The notes under the pieces were generated by a model. The model ran no database searches. It had not been told where the DNA came from and saw only the letters and a program-made list of their open reading frames with translations. Position numbers and translations under genes: made by a program. DNA of 64,000 nucleotides from Pseudomonadota bacterium. Its GTDB lineage: Bacteria > Pseudomonadota > Gammaproteobacteria > Acidiferrobacterales > Acidiferrobacteraceae. Location: positions 1 through 64,000 of the forward strand of contig JAJYDN010000004.1 of the NCBI GenBank assembly GCA_021777535.1, read 5' to 3'. This document shows positions 9,110-16,819 of the stretch, in pieces; the first letter of the stretch is position 1, and every line of letters starts with the position of its first letter.

Positions 9110-9502
9110 TTAGCGCTTGGAGTACTGCGGGCGCTTGCGCGCCTTGTGGAGGCCAACCTTCTTGCGCTCCACCTCGCGGGCATCACGGGTCAGAAACCCG
9201 GCCCGGCGCAGCGGTAAACGGAGGGACTCGTCATAAGCAAGCAGCGCACGGGCAATACCATGCAGGACCGCGCCCGCCTGGCCGCTGGGCCCGCCGCCCC
9301 GCACATTGACCTGCACATCAAAGCGATCGGCGGTTTCGGTTACGGCAAAGGGCTGACGGACCAGTGTACGCGCCGTTTCGCGCCCGAAATATTCGTCGAC
9401 CGGGCGATTGTTGACCAGGAAGTTGCCCTTGCCCTTGCTGAGATAGACTCGCGCATTGGCGGACTTGCGGCGCCCTGTACCGTAATGCTTGGCTTCGGCC
9501 AT
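9110..9502 (-). CDS. rpsI: 30S ribosomal protein S9
   Basis: 130-aa small-subunit protein whose C-terminal tail reaches the P-site t[16 protein letters not shown] at the N-terminus and the basic C-terminus [11 protein letters not shown] are diagnostic. It lies 16 nt downstream of rplM, the universal L13-S9 pair, and directly upstream of the tRNA-Gln gene. Confidence 0.98.
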   Translation of the reverse strand: MAEAKHYGTGRRKSANARVYLSKGKGNFLVNNRPVDEYFGRETARTLVRQPFAVTETADRFDVQVNVRGGGPSGQAGAVLHGIARALLAYDESLRLPLRRAGFLTRDAREVERKKVGLHKARKRPQYSKR

Positions 9503-9518
9503 AGTTCGTTACGCTCTC

Positions 9519-9947
9519 TTAAAGTTCCAACGGCTTGGGTTGCTGGGCCGCATGCTCGTGCTGGGCGCCCGTATAGATCTTCAGCTTGCGGAGCATCTGT
9601 CGGCCCAGGGGGCCCTTCGGCAACATCCCGCGCACGGCTGTCTCCAGGACACTTTCCGGTGCCCGGCCCTTCAGTTCCGTGAAGGTATAGGTCTTCAACC
9701 CGCTTTGGTAGCCGGAATAATGATGATAAAGCTTATGCTCCGCCTTGCGCCCGGTTACCTGAACCTTCTCGGCATTAATGACCACGATATAGTCGCCCGT
9801 GTCGACATGGGGCGTGAATTCAGGCTTGTGCTTGCCACGCAAACGCCTGGCGATCTCGCTGGCGAGGCGCCCGAGCACCTTGTTGGAGGCATCGACCACA
9901 TACCAGTCGCGCCGGACAGTTTCTGATTTGGCCGAGAACGTCGTCAT
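9519..9947 (-). CDS. rplM: 50S ribosomal protein L13
   Basis: 142-aa early-assembly protein of the large subunit. The motifs [29 protein letters not shown] and [19 protein letters not shown] are typical. An open frame runs upstream to 10238 but covers non-coding DNA. The ATG at 9947 has a GGAA-type ribosome site and sits about 27 nt after the predicted transcription start. It is first in the rplM-rpsI-tRNA-Gln operon. Confidence 0.97.
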   Translation of the reverse strand: MTTFSAKSETVRRDWYVVDASNKVLGRLASEIARRLRGKHKPEFTPHVDTGDYIVVINAEKVQVTGRKAEHKLYHHYSGYQSGLKTYTFTELKGRAPESVLETAVRGMLPKGPLGRQMLRKLKIYTGAQHEHAAQQPKPLEL

Positions 9948-9980
9948 GAGGGTTCCGAGGCATGAATTTCGAAGGGCCGC

Positions 9981-10009
9981 ATAGTACGGAGGACGGGCGG
10001 CGCTGTCAA
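9981..10009 (-). promoter_or_regulatory. rplM operon promoter
   Basis: On the minus strand TTGACA (10004-10009), a 17-bp spacer and TACTAT (9981-9986). It gives a short leader of about 27 nt before rplM. It lies downstream of the terminator at 10062-10096, so the small RNA unit and rplM are separate transcripts. Confidence 0.8.
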
Positions 10010-10061
10010 CCGGGCCCAAGTAAGCCTTGACCGCCTGCGCGCAATTAAGATATATAGGCGG

Positions 10062-10096
10062 AGAAAAAAAGAAGGCGTGGGGTTTAGCCACGCCTT
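10062..10096 (-). terminator. Rho-independent terminator of the candidate small RNA
   Basis: AAGGCGTGG (10088-10096 on the minus strand) pairs perfectly with CCACGCCTT (10072-10080) around a 7-nt loop and is followed by CTTTTTTTC. It could also end transcripts that read through from the upstream ferredoxin gene. Confidence 0.88.
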
Positions 10097-10167
10097 GAAC
10101 CACCACTAGGAGGATGGAGGAGTCTTTAGCTGCGGGAGGGGCCCAAATCCCCTCACCACTAAAGCAT
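10062..10167 (-). ncRNA. Candidate small regulatory RNA with tandem anti-Shine-Dalgarno motifs
   Basis: A free-standing unit of about 105 nt: near-consensus promoter (10174-10202), a 5' stem-loop whose outer arms CUUUAG/CUAAAG (10159-10164 and 10124-10129) enclose a GAGGGG/CCCCUC stem, a pyrimidine-rich linker CUCCUCCAUCCUCCU (10108-10122), and a terminator hairpin with a U-run. No ORF of useful length exists. The linker is complementary to ribosome-binding sites, as in some riboregulators, so translational control is a reasonable inference. The 8-nt motif UAGUGGUG occurs twice. I do not recognise a known family. Confidence 0.65.
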
Positions 10168-10173
10168 ATAATT

Positions 10174-10202
10174 ATTATCTTATATAGAGGGGAATATGTC
10201 AA
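10174..10202 (-). promoter_or_regulatory. Near-consensus sigma70 promoter of the candidate small RNA
   Basis: Minus strand: perfect TTGACA (10197-10202), 17-bp spacer, GATAAT (10174-10179). The predicted start near 10167 is immediately before the first hairpin. The surrounding sequence is unusually AT-rich for this genome. Confidence 0.8.
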
Positions 10203-10234
10203 GAGACATCCCCCTCTTTGTTTTTGGGCCCCAT

Positions 10235-10555
10235 TCAAGGGGTATCGCGGCCGAGCCGGAGACGCTCGACGATGCGCCCGCCCACCAGATGTTCCTGCAC
10301 GATCTCCTCGATGTCCTCCTCATCGACGTAGGTGTACCATACACCCTCGGGATAGACGACGAGCACCGGCCCTTCTTCACAGCGATCCATGCATCCGGCC
10401 GTATTGATGCGCACCTTGCCAGGACCCGCAAGACCCAGGGCCTTGATACGCGCCTTGGCATAATCCCGCAGATCCTGCGCCCCATGCTGCTGACAGCAGG
10501 GGCGATCACCCTCGCGCTGATTCGTACAGAAAAACACATGATGGCGGTAATACAT
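10235..10555 (-). CDS. Thioredoxin-fold [2Fe-2S] ferredoxin
   Basis: About 106 aa. The N-terminal [14 protein letters not shown], then the cysteine pattern CC at 20-21 and [17 protein letters not shown], matches the (2Fe-2S) ferredoxins of thioredoxin-like fold related to NuoE. These carry electrons in the cytoplasm; the partner is unknown. The start is the ATG at 10555, with AGGAG 11 nt upstream. That ATG overlaps the ATG of the divergent glcF-like gene in a shared CATG, so each gene's ribosome site lies in the other's coding sequence. Confidence 0.85.
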   Translation of the reverse strand: MYYRHHVFFCTNQREGDRPCCQQHGAQDLRDYAKARIKALGLAGPGKVRINTAGCMDRCEEGPVLVVYPEGVWYTYVDEEDIEEIVQEHLVGGRIVERLRLGRDTP

Positions 10556-11783
10556 GACGCTTCTTGCTCCTGATGCAGACAAGACCGGCGCGCATCATAC
10601 ACGCGCCCGGCGGATTATCGCGAATAGCGATCGCTGTGTGGCCTGTGGTCTGTGCCTGCCCGGCTGCCCCACTTATCAGCGCGCGGCCGACGAAAGCGAA
10701 TCACCCCGTGGGCGGATCGCCCTCATGCGCGCCTACGCACTGGGGCAACTGAAGTCCACGCCGACTTTACGGGCGCACATCGACCACTGCCTCGGCTGCC
10801 AGGCGTGCGAGGCCGCCTGCCCAAGTCAGGTGCCATACGACACCCTGCTGACCGATACCCGCGCCCTCCTGGCTGCAGATGCATCGCACCCTTTTGGTCA
10901 TCATACGCTTCTTCGCGCGACCCAATCGCCGCGCCTGCTCGCCGCTCTCTACGACGCTGCCCGCGCCGGGACGCAGACGGGTCTTATCCGCCTTCTGCCT
11001 TATCCCTTGCGGGCACTGCCGCGCCTGCCGCCGCGGCCCGCCTATCACCGGCCGCGGCCCGTTGCAGGCCGCCATGCGGTGAGCCTGTTTCTCGGCTGCA
11101 GCCAGCGCCTCGAGGGCGACGCGCTCGCGGCGACCCTTGCCATCCTGCGCTACCACAGATTCGCGGTATCCATTCCGCGCCGGCAAGGCTGTTGCGGCGC
11201 GCTGGCACGGCACGCCGGAGACGCCCACCTCGCCGCGCGCCAGGAAGCGCAGAACCGGCAGGCATTCGCCGACGGTCCCGGCCCGGTCATCGGTTTCACC
11301 AGCGGCTGCGTGGCGGCGCTACGGGCCGATCGTCAAAATGGCGATCCGCAGTTTTTGCAAGAAGTACAGGATGTCCATCAATTCCTCGCCGAAAGGGTAC
11401 CAGCTGCCGACTGGCGCCTGACGCGCCTGCCGAAGGTCGTTGCCGTGCACGAGCCCTGCTCGCTGCGCAACGCGCTGAAGACAACCGAAGCGGTGTATGC
11501 GCTCTTGCGGCACATCCCCGATGCGCAGATCGTCCCTTTGCCCGAAAATAAAATCTGCTGCGGCGGCGCTGGCGATTATTTTCTGCGCGAACCGGTCATC
11601 GCGGCGGAACTGCGGACGGCAAAACAGAAGGTCATGTCGGACCTTAAGCCCGACCTGGTCGTATCGGCCAACATCGGCTGCCGCCTGCAGCTTCGCATGG
11701 GTGACGCGTCACCCATTCCGATCATCCATCCCCTTGTGCTCCTTGCCCGGCAACTGGGGAGCGCATCCACTATGTTAGACTGA
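10554..11783 (+). CDS. GlcF-like (Fe-S)-binding oxidoreductase subunit
   Basis: 409 aa. Two [4Fe-4S] motifs at the N-terminus (CVACGLCLPGCP and CLGCQACEAACP) are followed by two CCG domains (CCGALARHAG and CCGGAGDYFL). This is the layout and length of GlcF, the iron-sulfur subunit of glycolate oxidase. The GlcD/GlcE flavin subunits are not nearby. Glycolate oxidation would fit an autotroph that makes phosphoglycolate, and gph is in this window, but another 2-hydroxyacid or quinone-linked role is possible. No other in-frame start precedes the first cysteine motif. Confidence 0.8.
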   Translation: MTLLAPDADKTGAHHTRARRIIANSDRCVACGLCLPGCPTYQRAADESESPRGRIALMRAYALGQLKSTPTLRAHIDHCLGCQACEAACPSQVPYDTLLTDTRALLAADASHPFGHHTLLRATQSPRLLAALYDAARAGTQTGLIRLLPYPLRALPRLPPRPAYHRPRPVAGRHAVSLFLGCSQRLEGDALAATLAILRYHRFAVSIPRRQGCCGALARHAGDAHLAARQEAQNRQAFADGPGPVIGFTSGCVAALRADRQNGDPQFLQEVQDVHQFLAERVPAADWRLTRLPKVVAVHEPCSLRNALKTTEAVYALLRHIPDAQIVPLPENKICCGGAGDYFLREPVIAAELRTAKQKVMSDLKPDLVVSANIGCRLQLRMGDASPIPIIHPLVLLARQLGSASTMLD

Positions 11784-11787
11784 GGTC

Positions 11788-12423
11788 ATGAAGGCGTTTT
11801 CGTTCACAGACCGGATCATCGATCAGCTCGATCAAATGCTGCGTACCTTCACGCAGCCGATAACCGGCGACCCCTATCCTGGCAGCGTCCCGAAGACCAC
11901 GGATACCCTGGACGACCCGGACCGGCGGGAAGTTGCACGCCTCATGCGCGTCAACCATGCCGGTGAAATGGCGGCCCAGGCCCTCTACCACGGCCACGCG
12001 CTGTGCGCCTCGGGTACCACCGTGCATGAGAGCATGCGGGCCGCGGCACGTGATGAACTCGCGCACCTGCACTGGACCACGGCGCGCCTGCGGGAACTGA
12101 AGGGACACCGCAGCTACCTCACGCCCGTTTGGTATCTCGGCTCCTTCGTGATCGGTACCGGCACGGCCCTCATGGGCGACAGCCTGAGCCTTGGATTCGT
12201 CGCCGAAACCGAGCGGCAGGTCGTCGCCCACCTGCAGGGCCACCTGCAGCGGCTGCCTGCGCGCGACCACAAGAGCCGCGCCATACTGGAACAGATGATC
12301 GACGACGAAGGCCGGCATGCGACACAGGCGGTAGAAGCGGGGGGCGTGCGCCCGAACTGGCTCTCGCGCACGGCCATGCGGTTTGCGGCCCGGGTCATGA
12401 CGACAACGGCCTATTGGCTTTGA
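11788..12423 (+). CDS. coq7: 2-polyprenyl-3-methyl-6-methoxy-1,4-benzoquinol hydroxylase (Coq7)
   Basis: Di-iron monooxygenase of ubiquinone synthesis. The repeated ferritin-like ligand motifs are present: NHAGEMAAQ, RDELAHLHW, ETERQVVAHL and DDEGRHA. 211 aa is normal. It starts 4 nt after the glcF-like gene, so the two are likely co-transcribed. Its 3' end overlaps the convergent VOC gene by 13 bp. Confidence 0.93.
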   Translation: MKAFSFTDRIIDQLDQMLRTFTQPITGDPYPGSVPKTTDTLDDPDRREVARLMRVNHAGEMAAQALYHGHALCASGTTVHESMRAAARDELAHLHWTTARLRELKGHRSYLTPVWYLGSFVIGTGTALMGDSLSLGFVAETERQVVAHLQGHLQRLPARDHKSRAILEQMIDDEGRHATQAVEAGGVRPNWLSRTAMRFAARVMTTTAYWL

Positions 12424-12782
12424 CCAGTGGCCTCCGGCACCCAGAGAATCTGCACGACATTCCCGTCCGGGTCGCGGCAATAGAGACTGCGCGCCCCATC
12501 CCGATGTGTCCGCGGCGACGCATCGATCGTCACACCGGCCTGCGCCAGATGCTCCGCCCACTCATCAACCGCAGCCGGCGTATCGACCATGAAACCCAGA
12601 TGGTCGAGTGCGCCGCGGCCAGCCCGCGGGCCACGATGGAGGGCCAGATTGTCCGCACCAAAGGACAGGTAGACATTGTCCGGATCCGGCTGCCAGACAA
12701 CACGCATGCCGAGGATCCGGCCATAAAAATCGACCGCCGCCTCCAGATTCTGCACGGTGAGCGCCAGATGGCTTAGCCGCAT
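12411..12782 (-). CDS. VOC (glyoxalase/dioxygenase superfamily) protein
   Basis: 123 aa with two beta-alpha-beta-beta-beta units: SHLALTVQNLEAAVDFY at the start and ALDHLGFMV plus CRDPDGNVVQILW in the second half. The last position is usually a metal-binding Glu and here is Gln (VVQILW), so metal binding may be altered. The substrate cannot be told. It is the last gene of the apparent trpGDC-osmC-VOC run. Confidence 0.8.
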   Translation of the reverse strand: MRLSHLALTVQNLEAAVDFYGRILGMRVVWQPDPDNVYLSFGADNLALHRGPRAGRGALDHLGFMVDTPAAVDEWAEHLAQAGVTIDASPRTHRDGARSLYCRDPDGNVVQILWVPEATGQSQ

Positions 12783-12792
12783 GGGTTTCTCC

Positions 12793-13212
12793 TCAATCGC
12801 CCTCGGCGATTTCGAAAGAGTGCGTAATCTCCGCGGTCTTCTCCAGCATGATCGACACGGAACAGTATTTCTCGGCCGAGAGGCGAATGGCGCGCTCTAC
12901 CGCGGCCTCGCCCAGATTGTGGCCGGTCACCACGAAATGAATGTGGATCCGGACAAACACCTTCGGATCCTCGGCCGCCCGTTCCGCGTCGATCTGCGCG
13001 GTGCACCCGCGGATCTCGTGGCGCCCCTTGCGCAGAATATGTACGACATCGAAAGACGTGCATCCGCCCATGCCGATCAGCACGAGTTCGGTCGGCCGTG
13101 GTCCACTATCGCGCCCGCCCAGATCGGGCGGACCGTCCATACGCACCACATGGCCGCTTGCAGTTTCTCCACTAAAGGCTGCGCCCCCTTCCCACCGCAC
13201 CACTGCCTTCAT
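12793..13212 (-). CDS. OsmC/YhfA family redox protein
   Basis: 139 aa. The two peroxidatic-type cysteines of the family are present in GMGGCTSFD and EKYCSVS, which suggests thiol-dependent reduction of organic hydroperoxides or a related YhfA function. The ATG overlaps the trpC stop by 4 nt (ATGA), so translation is probably coupled to the tryptophan genes. Confidence 0.85.
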   Translation of the reverse strand: MKAVVRWEGGAAFSGETASGHVVRMDGPPDLGGRDSGPRPTELVLIGMGGCTSFDVVHILRKGRHEIRGCTAQIDAERAAEDPKVFVRIHIHFVVTGHNLGEAAVERAIRLSAEKYCSVSIMLEKTAEITHSFEIAEGD

Positions 13213-14006
13213 GATAAATAGCCCTCGAACACTTGCGCCAACCGCATACCGGGATCATCCGCCACCATGAACGCTTCGCCTACCAGGAACCCCCTGACAC
13301 CTGCCGCCACCAGACGCGCCACGTCCGCCGGTTCCCGGATGCCGCTTTCCGTCACCACAAAGCGCCCGGCCGGCACATCGGCACGCAGATCCAGAGTGGT
13401 CTCGACACGCGTCACGAAATCCCGCAGATTGCGGTTGTTGATGCCGATCAGGCCGCCCGGCAACCGCGACGCGCGCTTGAGTTCGGCCTCGTCGTGAACC
13501 TCGACCAATACATCGAGCCCCTGCTCACAGGCCGCCGCATAGAGTTCCTGGAGCCGTCCGTCATCAAGCGCCGCGACGATCAAGAGGATGCAATCGGCCC
13601 CCATCGCCCGGCTTTCCACCACCTGATAGGGGTCGATCATGAAATCCTTGCGCAACACGGGCAACCCGCAGGCCGCCCGCGCCGCGCGCAGATCATCTGC
13701 GCTGCCGCCAAAATATTCGCGATCCGTAAGCACCGACAGGGCGGCCGCCCCGGCCCGTTCATAGCTTCTGGCACAGGCCGCGGGATCCAGATCCGCCCGC
13801 ATCACCCCGCGGCTGGGTGATGCGCGCTTGATCTCGGCAATGACCCCCACGCCCTTGAGTGCATGCTGCACGAGCGCCTGCGCAAACGGGCGCCGTGGAG
13901 CGGCATTTTTTGCATCAGCAAGAAGCCTCGCCAGCGGATACGCGCGCTGACACATCGCCACCTCGACCGCCTTGGTCCTCAGGATTCTCGCGAGAATGTC
14001 CGTCAT
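13209..14006 (-). CDS. trpC: Indole-3-glycerol phosphate synthase
   Basis: Closes the indole ring in tryptophan synthesis. It is a TIM barrel with VIAEIKRASPSRG at strand 1, LRKDFMIDPYQV and GINNRNLRDF in the middle, and TESGI near the end. 265 aa, the stand-alone form without TrpF. It overlaps trpD by 4 nt and is the third gene of the separated trpGDC half-operon. Confidence 0.96.
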   Translation of the reverse strand: MTDILARILRTKAVEVAMCQRAYPLARLLADAKNAAPRRPFAQALVQHALKGVGVIAEIKRASPSRGVMRADLDPAACARSYERAGAAALSVLTDREYFGGSADDLRAARAACGLPVLRKDFMIDPYQVVESRAMGADCILLIVAALDDGRLQELYAAACEQGLDVLVEVHDEAELKRASRLPGGLIGINNRNLRDFVTRVETTLDLRADVPAGRFVVTESGIREPADVARLVAAGVRGFLVGEAFMVADDPGMRLAQVFEGYLS

Positions 14007-15028
14007 GCGGCGGCTCTCGTGAAGGCCACGAATTCTGCGAGCTTGGCGGCCGCCGCGCCGCTTTTCAGGATCGCGCGGGCCTGCTCCACCGCCGCCTGCC
14101 AGTCTGCAGCGAGTCCGGCCACGTAGATGGCCGCCGCCCCATTCAGGATGACCGCCGTCGCCGCCGTGCCGTCGGTGCCCGCAAATACAGAGCGCAGAAT
14201 CGAAAGACTGCTGGCGGCACTCCCCACCTGCAATTCCTCGATGCGGCCCTCCGGCAGACCCAATTCCTGCGGGGTGACCCGGTAACGGCGGATCACCCCG
14301 TCTCGCAGCTCCGCCACGTCCGTGGGCGCCGCCGGACTGATCTCATCCAACCCATCGGCCGACCGCACCACCAGCGCACACTCACTTCCCAGTGCCCGCA
14401 GGACCTGCGCAAAGACATCGAGCAGGTGAGGACTGAAAACACCTACGACCTGGCGGCGCGCACCCGCTGGATTGGTCAGCGGCCCCAGCATGTTGAATAC
14501 CGTTCGTACGGCAAGCTCCTTGCGGGCAGCGCTCGCATGGCGCATGGCCTCGTGATGGCGGGGCGCAAAGAGAAATCCGATACCGACCGTCTGGATGCAC
14601 TGCGCCACCCGTGCCGGTGACAGATCGAGCGTCACGCCGGCCGCCTCGAGCACATCGGCACTGCCGGACCGGCTGGATACCGACCGGTTGCCATGCTTGG
14701 CCACCTTGGCGCCGGCACAGGCCGCGACGATCGCCGCCGCAGTCGAGATATTGAAGGTCGATGCACCATCCCCGCCCGTGCCGCAGGTGTCGACCAGCCG
14801 GCTCGTGTCCTGGATTTGGACCGGCACCGACAGCTCCCGCATCACCTTCGCCGCCGCCACCAGCTCATCGACGGTTTCGCCCTTGACCCGCAGACCCATC
14901 AGTAGCGCGCCAATCTGCGCCTGCGTGGATTCCCCCGTCATGACGGTCGTCAGCGCCCGGCGCATCAGGTCCGCCGTGAGATCCTTACCCTCGGCAAGGA
15001 CACGGATAGCCTCCTGAACCGCCTCCAT
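14003..15028 (-). CDS. trpD: Anthranilate phosphoribosyltransferase
   Basis: Joins anthranilate to PRPP. The PRPP-binding CGTGGDG and KHGNRSVSS motifs are intact. A much longer open frame extends upstream over trpG, but the ATG at 15028 overlaps the trpG stop as TGATG, giving 341 aa, the family length. This overlap suggests translational coupling. Confidence 0.96.
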   Translation of the reverse strand: MEAVQEAIRVLAEGKDLTADLMRRALTTVMTGESTQAQIGALLMGLRVKGETVDELVAAAKVMRELSVPVQIQDTSRLVDTCGTGGDGASTFNISTAAAIVAACAGAKVAKHGNRSVSSRSGSADVLEAAGVTLDLSPARVAQCIQTVGIGFLFAPRHHEAMRHASAARKELAVRTVFNMLGPLTNPAGARRQVVGVFSPHLLDVFAQVLRALGSECALVVRSADGLDEISPAAPTDVAELRDGVIRRYRVTPQELGLPEGRIEELQVGSAASSLSILRSVFAGTDGTAATAVILNGAAAIYVAGLAADWQAAVEQARAILKSGAAAAKLAEFVAFTRAAA

Positions 15029-15603
15029 CACGCGCGCCCGTTTTGCAGGAAATTCTGCAAAAGCTTGTGACCGTGTTCGCTCAGGATCGACTCCGGATGA
15101 AACTGCACGCCCTCCACGGGCCAGGTCTTGTGACGCAGCCCCATGATCTCGTTGTCGTCTTCGCTCCAGGCGGTAATCTCGAGGCAGTCCGGCAGATCTT
15201 CGCGCGCCACGACGAGAGAGTGGTAGCGCGTCGCCGTGAACGGGCTCGGCAGATTGGCAAAGACCCCCTGCCCGGTGTGCACGATGGCAGACGTCTTGCC
15301 ATGCATGACCCGCTGCGCCCGTATGACCTGGCCGCCGAACGCCTGGCCAATGCTCTGGTGGCCCAGACACACGCCCAAAATGGGGATCTCCGCGCCAAAG
15401 CGGAGAATCAGGTCGAGCGAGATGCCGGCCTCGTTCGGTGTGCAGGGGCCAGGCGAGATCACGATACGCTCCGGATGCAGCCGCGCGATTTCCTCGAGCG
15501 CAATCTGGTCATTGCGCACCACCTTCACATCTTCGCCCAGCTGACCCAGGTACTGCACCAGGTTGTAGGTAAACGAGTCGTAATTATCGATCATCAGCAG
15601 CAT
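15028..15603 (-). CDS. trpG: Anthranilate/aminodeoxychorismate synthase glutaminase subunit
   Basis: Class I glutamine amidotransferase of 191 aa that delivers ammonia to TrpE (and possibly PabB). [13 protein letters not shown] at the N-terminus, the catalytic Cys in GVCLGHQ and the His-Glu pair in FHPES are present. In most relatives trpE lies directly upstream. Here trpE is 4.2 kb away beyond an oppositely oriented hcp module. Confidence 0.95.
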   Translation of the reverse strand: MLLMIDNYDSFTYNLVQYLGQLGEDVKVVRNDQIALEEIARLHPERIVISPGPCTPNEAGISLDLILRFGAEIPILGVCLGHQSIGQAFGGQVIRAQRVMHGKTSAIVHTGQGVFANLPSPFTATRYHSLVVAREDLPDCLEITAWSEDDNEIMGLRHKTWPVEGVQFHPESILSEHGHKLLQNFLQNGRA

Positions 15604-16396
15604 ATTGGGTCTATCCCCTTGATTCTGCTGGGTATCTAAGCTGATTGTGCATCATGATACCCGCTTATATACCCGCTTTTTAAGTTCCTTGGCCGACTTC
15701 AGCCATGATATTTTTTGCCCGAGACCCGGGCGATGCGGTGCCATCAGATCGTCGGCTTGCGCCAGCGCCAGCGGCTTGCGTATTGGGCGGGTTGGAGATG
15801 GATCAACATAGCGGCTGATTATTTCACAACGCGCGTCCGTCCTGCTAGCGTTGGCGGCTTCCTGACAAACACGCGGTTCAGACCAGGCCAGGCACCGCGA
15901 TCGCAACCGCCTCGCTTCCCGCCAGTAAGCGCGAACCTCCCGTGGCAAGAACGCTCCACGAAGACTGTCCGTCACTTGGGGTCACGCCAAGCCGTTGACG
16001 GGCACCCAGGAAGCACACGTCTCATCGGCCCTCCCTCATGGCGCGCGTCGGAACTCACACCGTTCCCGCAGTTGCCGGGCACTCCACTGGACAACGATCC
16101 CGTCTGTGCCACCGGCATAGCTGCGGTGGGGCTAACGATCATGGCGGAGGTTGCCGCCACCGCGGACGATGAAAGAGATCTCCAGGCGAATGGAGGCCGA
16201 TAGAGGTCGTGAGTGTTTTTTGGCGGCCTGACTCCGCCCCTTGGTGACCCGCCGGGCGGACTCGCACCGCGGATTGCCGCCTTGAAAAGAGTGTACGCCA
16301 AACACGCCGACGACAGACTTGTCGCCTTCAGGCCGCTTCAGCACCGGCACCACCCCTTCCGCTTCGCGGCCAAGCCGGCGGGCAGACAGGGAACTG
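15604..16396. other. Gene-poor stretch with decayed sequence
   Basis: No gene is convincing in these 790 bp. Several short open frames exist on both strands, but none shows a recognisable complete domain. The segment next to trpG must hold its promoter; a 10-bp direct repeat (ATACCCGCTT at 15657-15666 and 15669-15678) is there. A short IS66-like peptide match is listed separately. The stretch reads as a mobile-element scar. Confidence 0.5.
16039..16098 (+). pseudogene. Possible IS66-type transposase C-terminal fragment
   Basis: One frame gives ELTPFPQLPGTPLDND, which resembles the short signature (roughly FL-x-PGAPLDNN) preceding the conserved C-terminus of IS66-family TnpC. Homology stops at once on both sides. 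The match is short, so this is a weak suggestion only. Confidence 0.25.
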
Positions 16397-16740
16397 GTGA
16401 CACCGTACAAGCGCGTCATCGGTCTCGACATCCATCACGCGCAGATCACAACCTGTGCCTTCATGGCGCAATCCGATGGCGCGACGCACATGAAGCAACA
16501 GCAGTTCGGGGTGCTCAAGCCAGACCGGCGGGTCCTGGCGGCGTGGGCCGCGGCCTTAAAAGGCCCCCGACGGCGTGGTGACGGAGAGAACATGGGCATC
16601 TACTGGAAGGGTTCATATGCGGTGCTGGAGGCGGCTGGCATTCGCGCGCAGGCGGTGGGCGCGGCATGTGCAGAACATGCCGGGACGCAAGATGGACGTG
16701 GGCGATGCCCCGCGGTTCGCCATGGGGCATCCCGTCTGTT
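16397..16740 (+). pseudogene. IS110-family transposase remnant (N-terminal, frameshifted)
   Basis: The frame from GTG 16397 reads YKRVIGLDIHHAQITTCAF and later ENMGIYWKGSYAVLEAAGIRA. These match the DEDD catalytic N-terminal domain of IS110 transposases (the GLDVH aspartate and the ESTGIYWK glutamate positions). Near 16657 one extra base shifts the frame, and the homology resumes as ARHVQNMPGRKMDVGDA in another frame, then ends. The C-terminal Tnp20 domain is absent. It is a dead fragment lying between trpG and hcp. Confidence 0.8.
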
Positions 16741-16743
16741 CGC

Positions 16744-16757
16744 TTGACCGCAGTCAA
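16744..16757 (+). promoter_or_regulatory. FNR/DNR-type palindromic operator upstream of hcp
   Basis: TTGAC-CGCA-GTCAA is a perfect palindrome of the FNR/DNR/CRP class. Its centre (16750.5) would be at about -41.5 for a start near 16792, the position used by class II activators, with a weak GAATAT -10 at 16781-16786. hcp genes elsewhere are activated by FNR- or DNR-type regulators under anoxia or NO, so the site makes sense. Confidence 0.65.
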
Positions 16758-16819
16758 GGATACAGATCATGCAAACATTCGAATATCGCCACATGCTAAT
16801 CGGTGAGAAAGGAACAATC

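Noticed and set aside
9948-10238. Upstream extension of the rplM reading frame
   Set aside because: Contains a promoter, a terminator and the small RNA; L13 starts at 9947 by homology.
15652-15975. 107-codon minus-strand frame between trpG and hcp
   Set aside because: No ribosome site or domain recognised, and it lies in decayed sequence; kept only as part of the gene-poor stretch.
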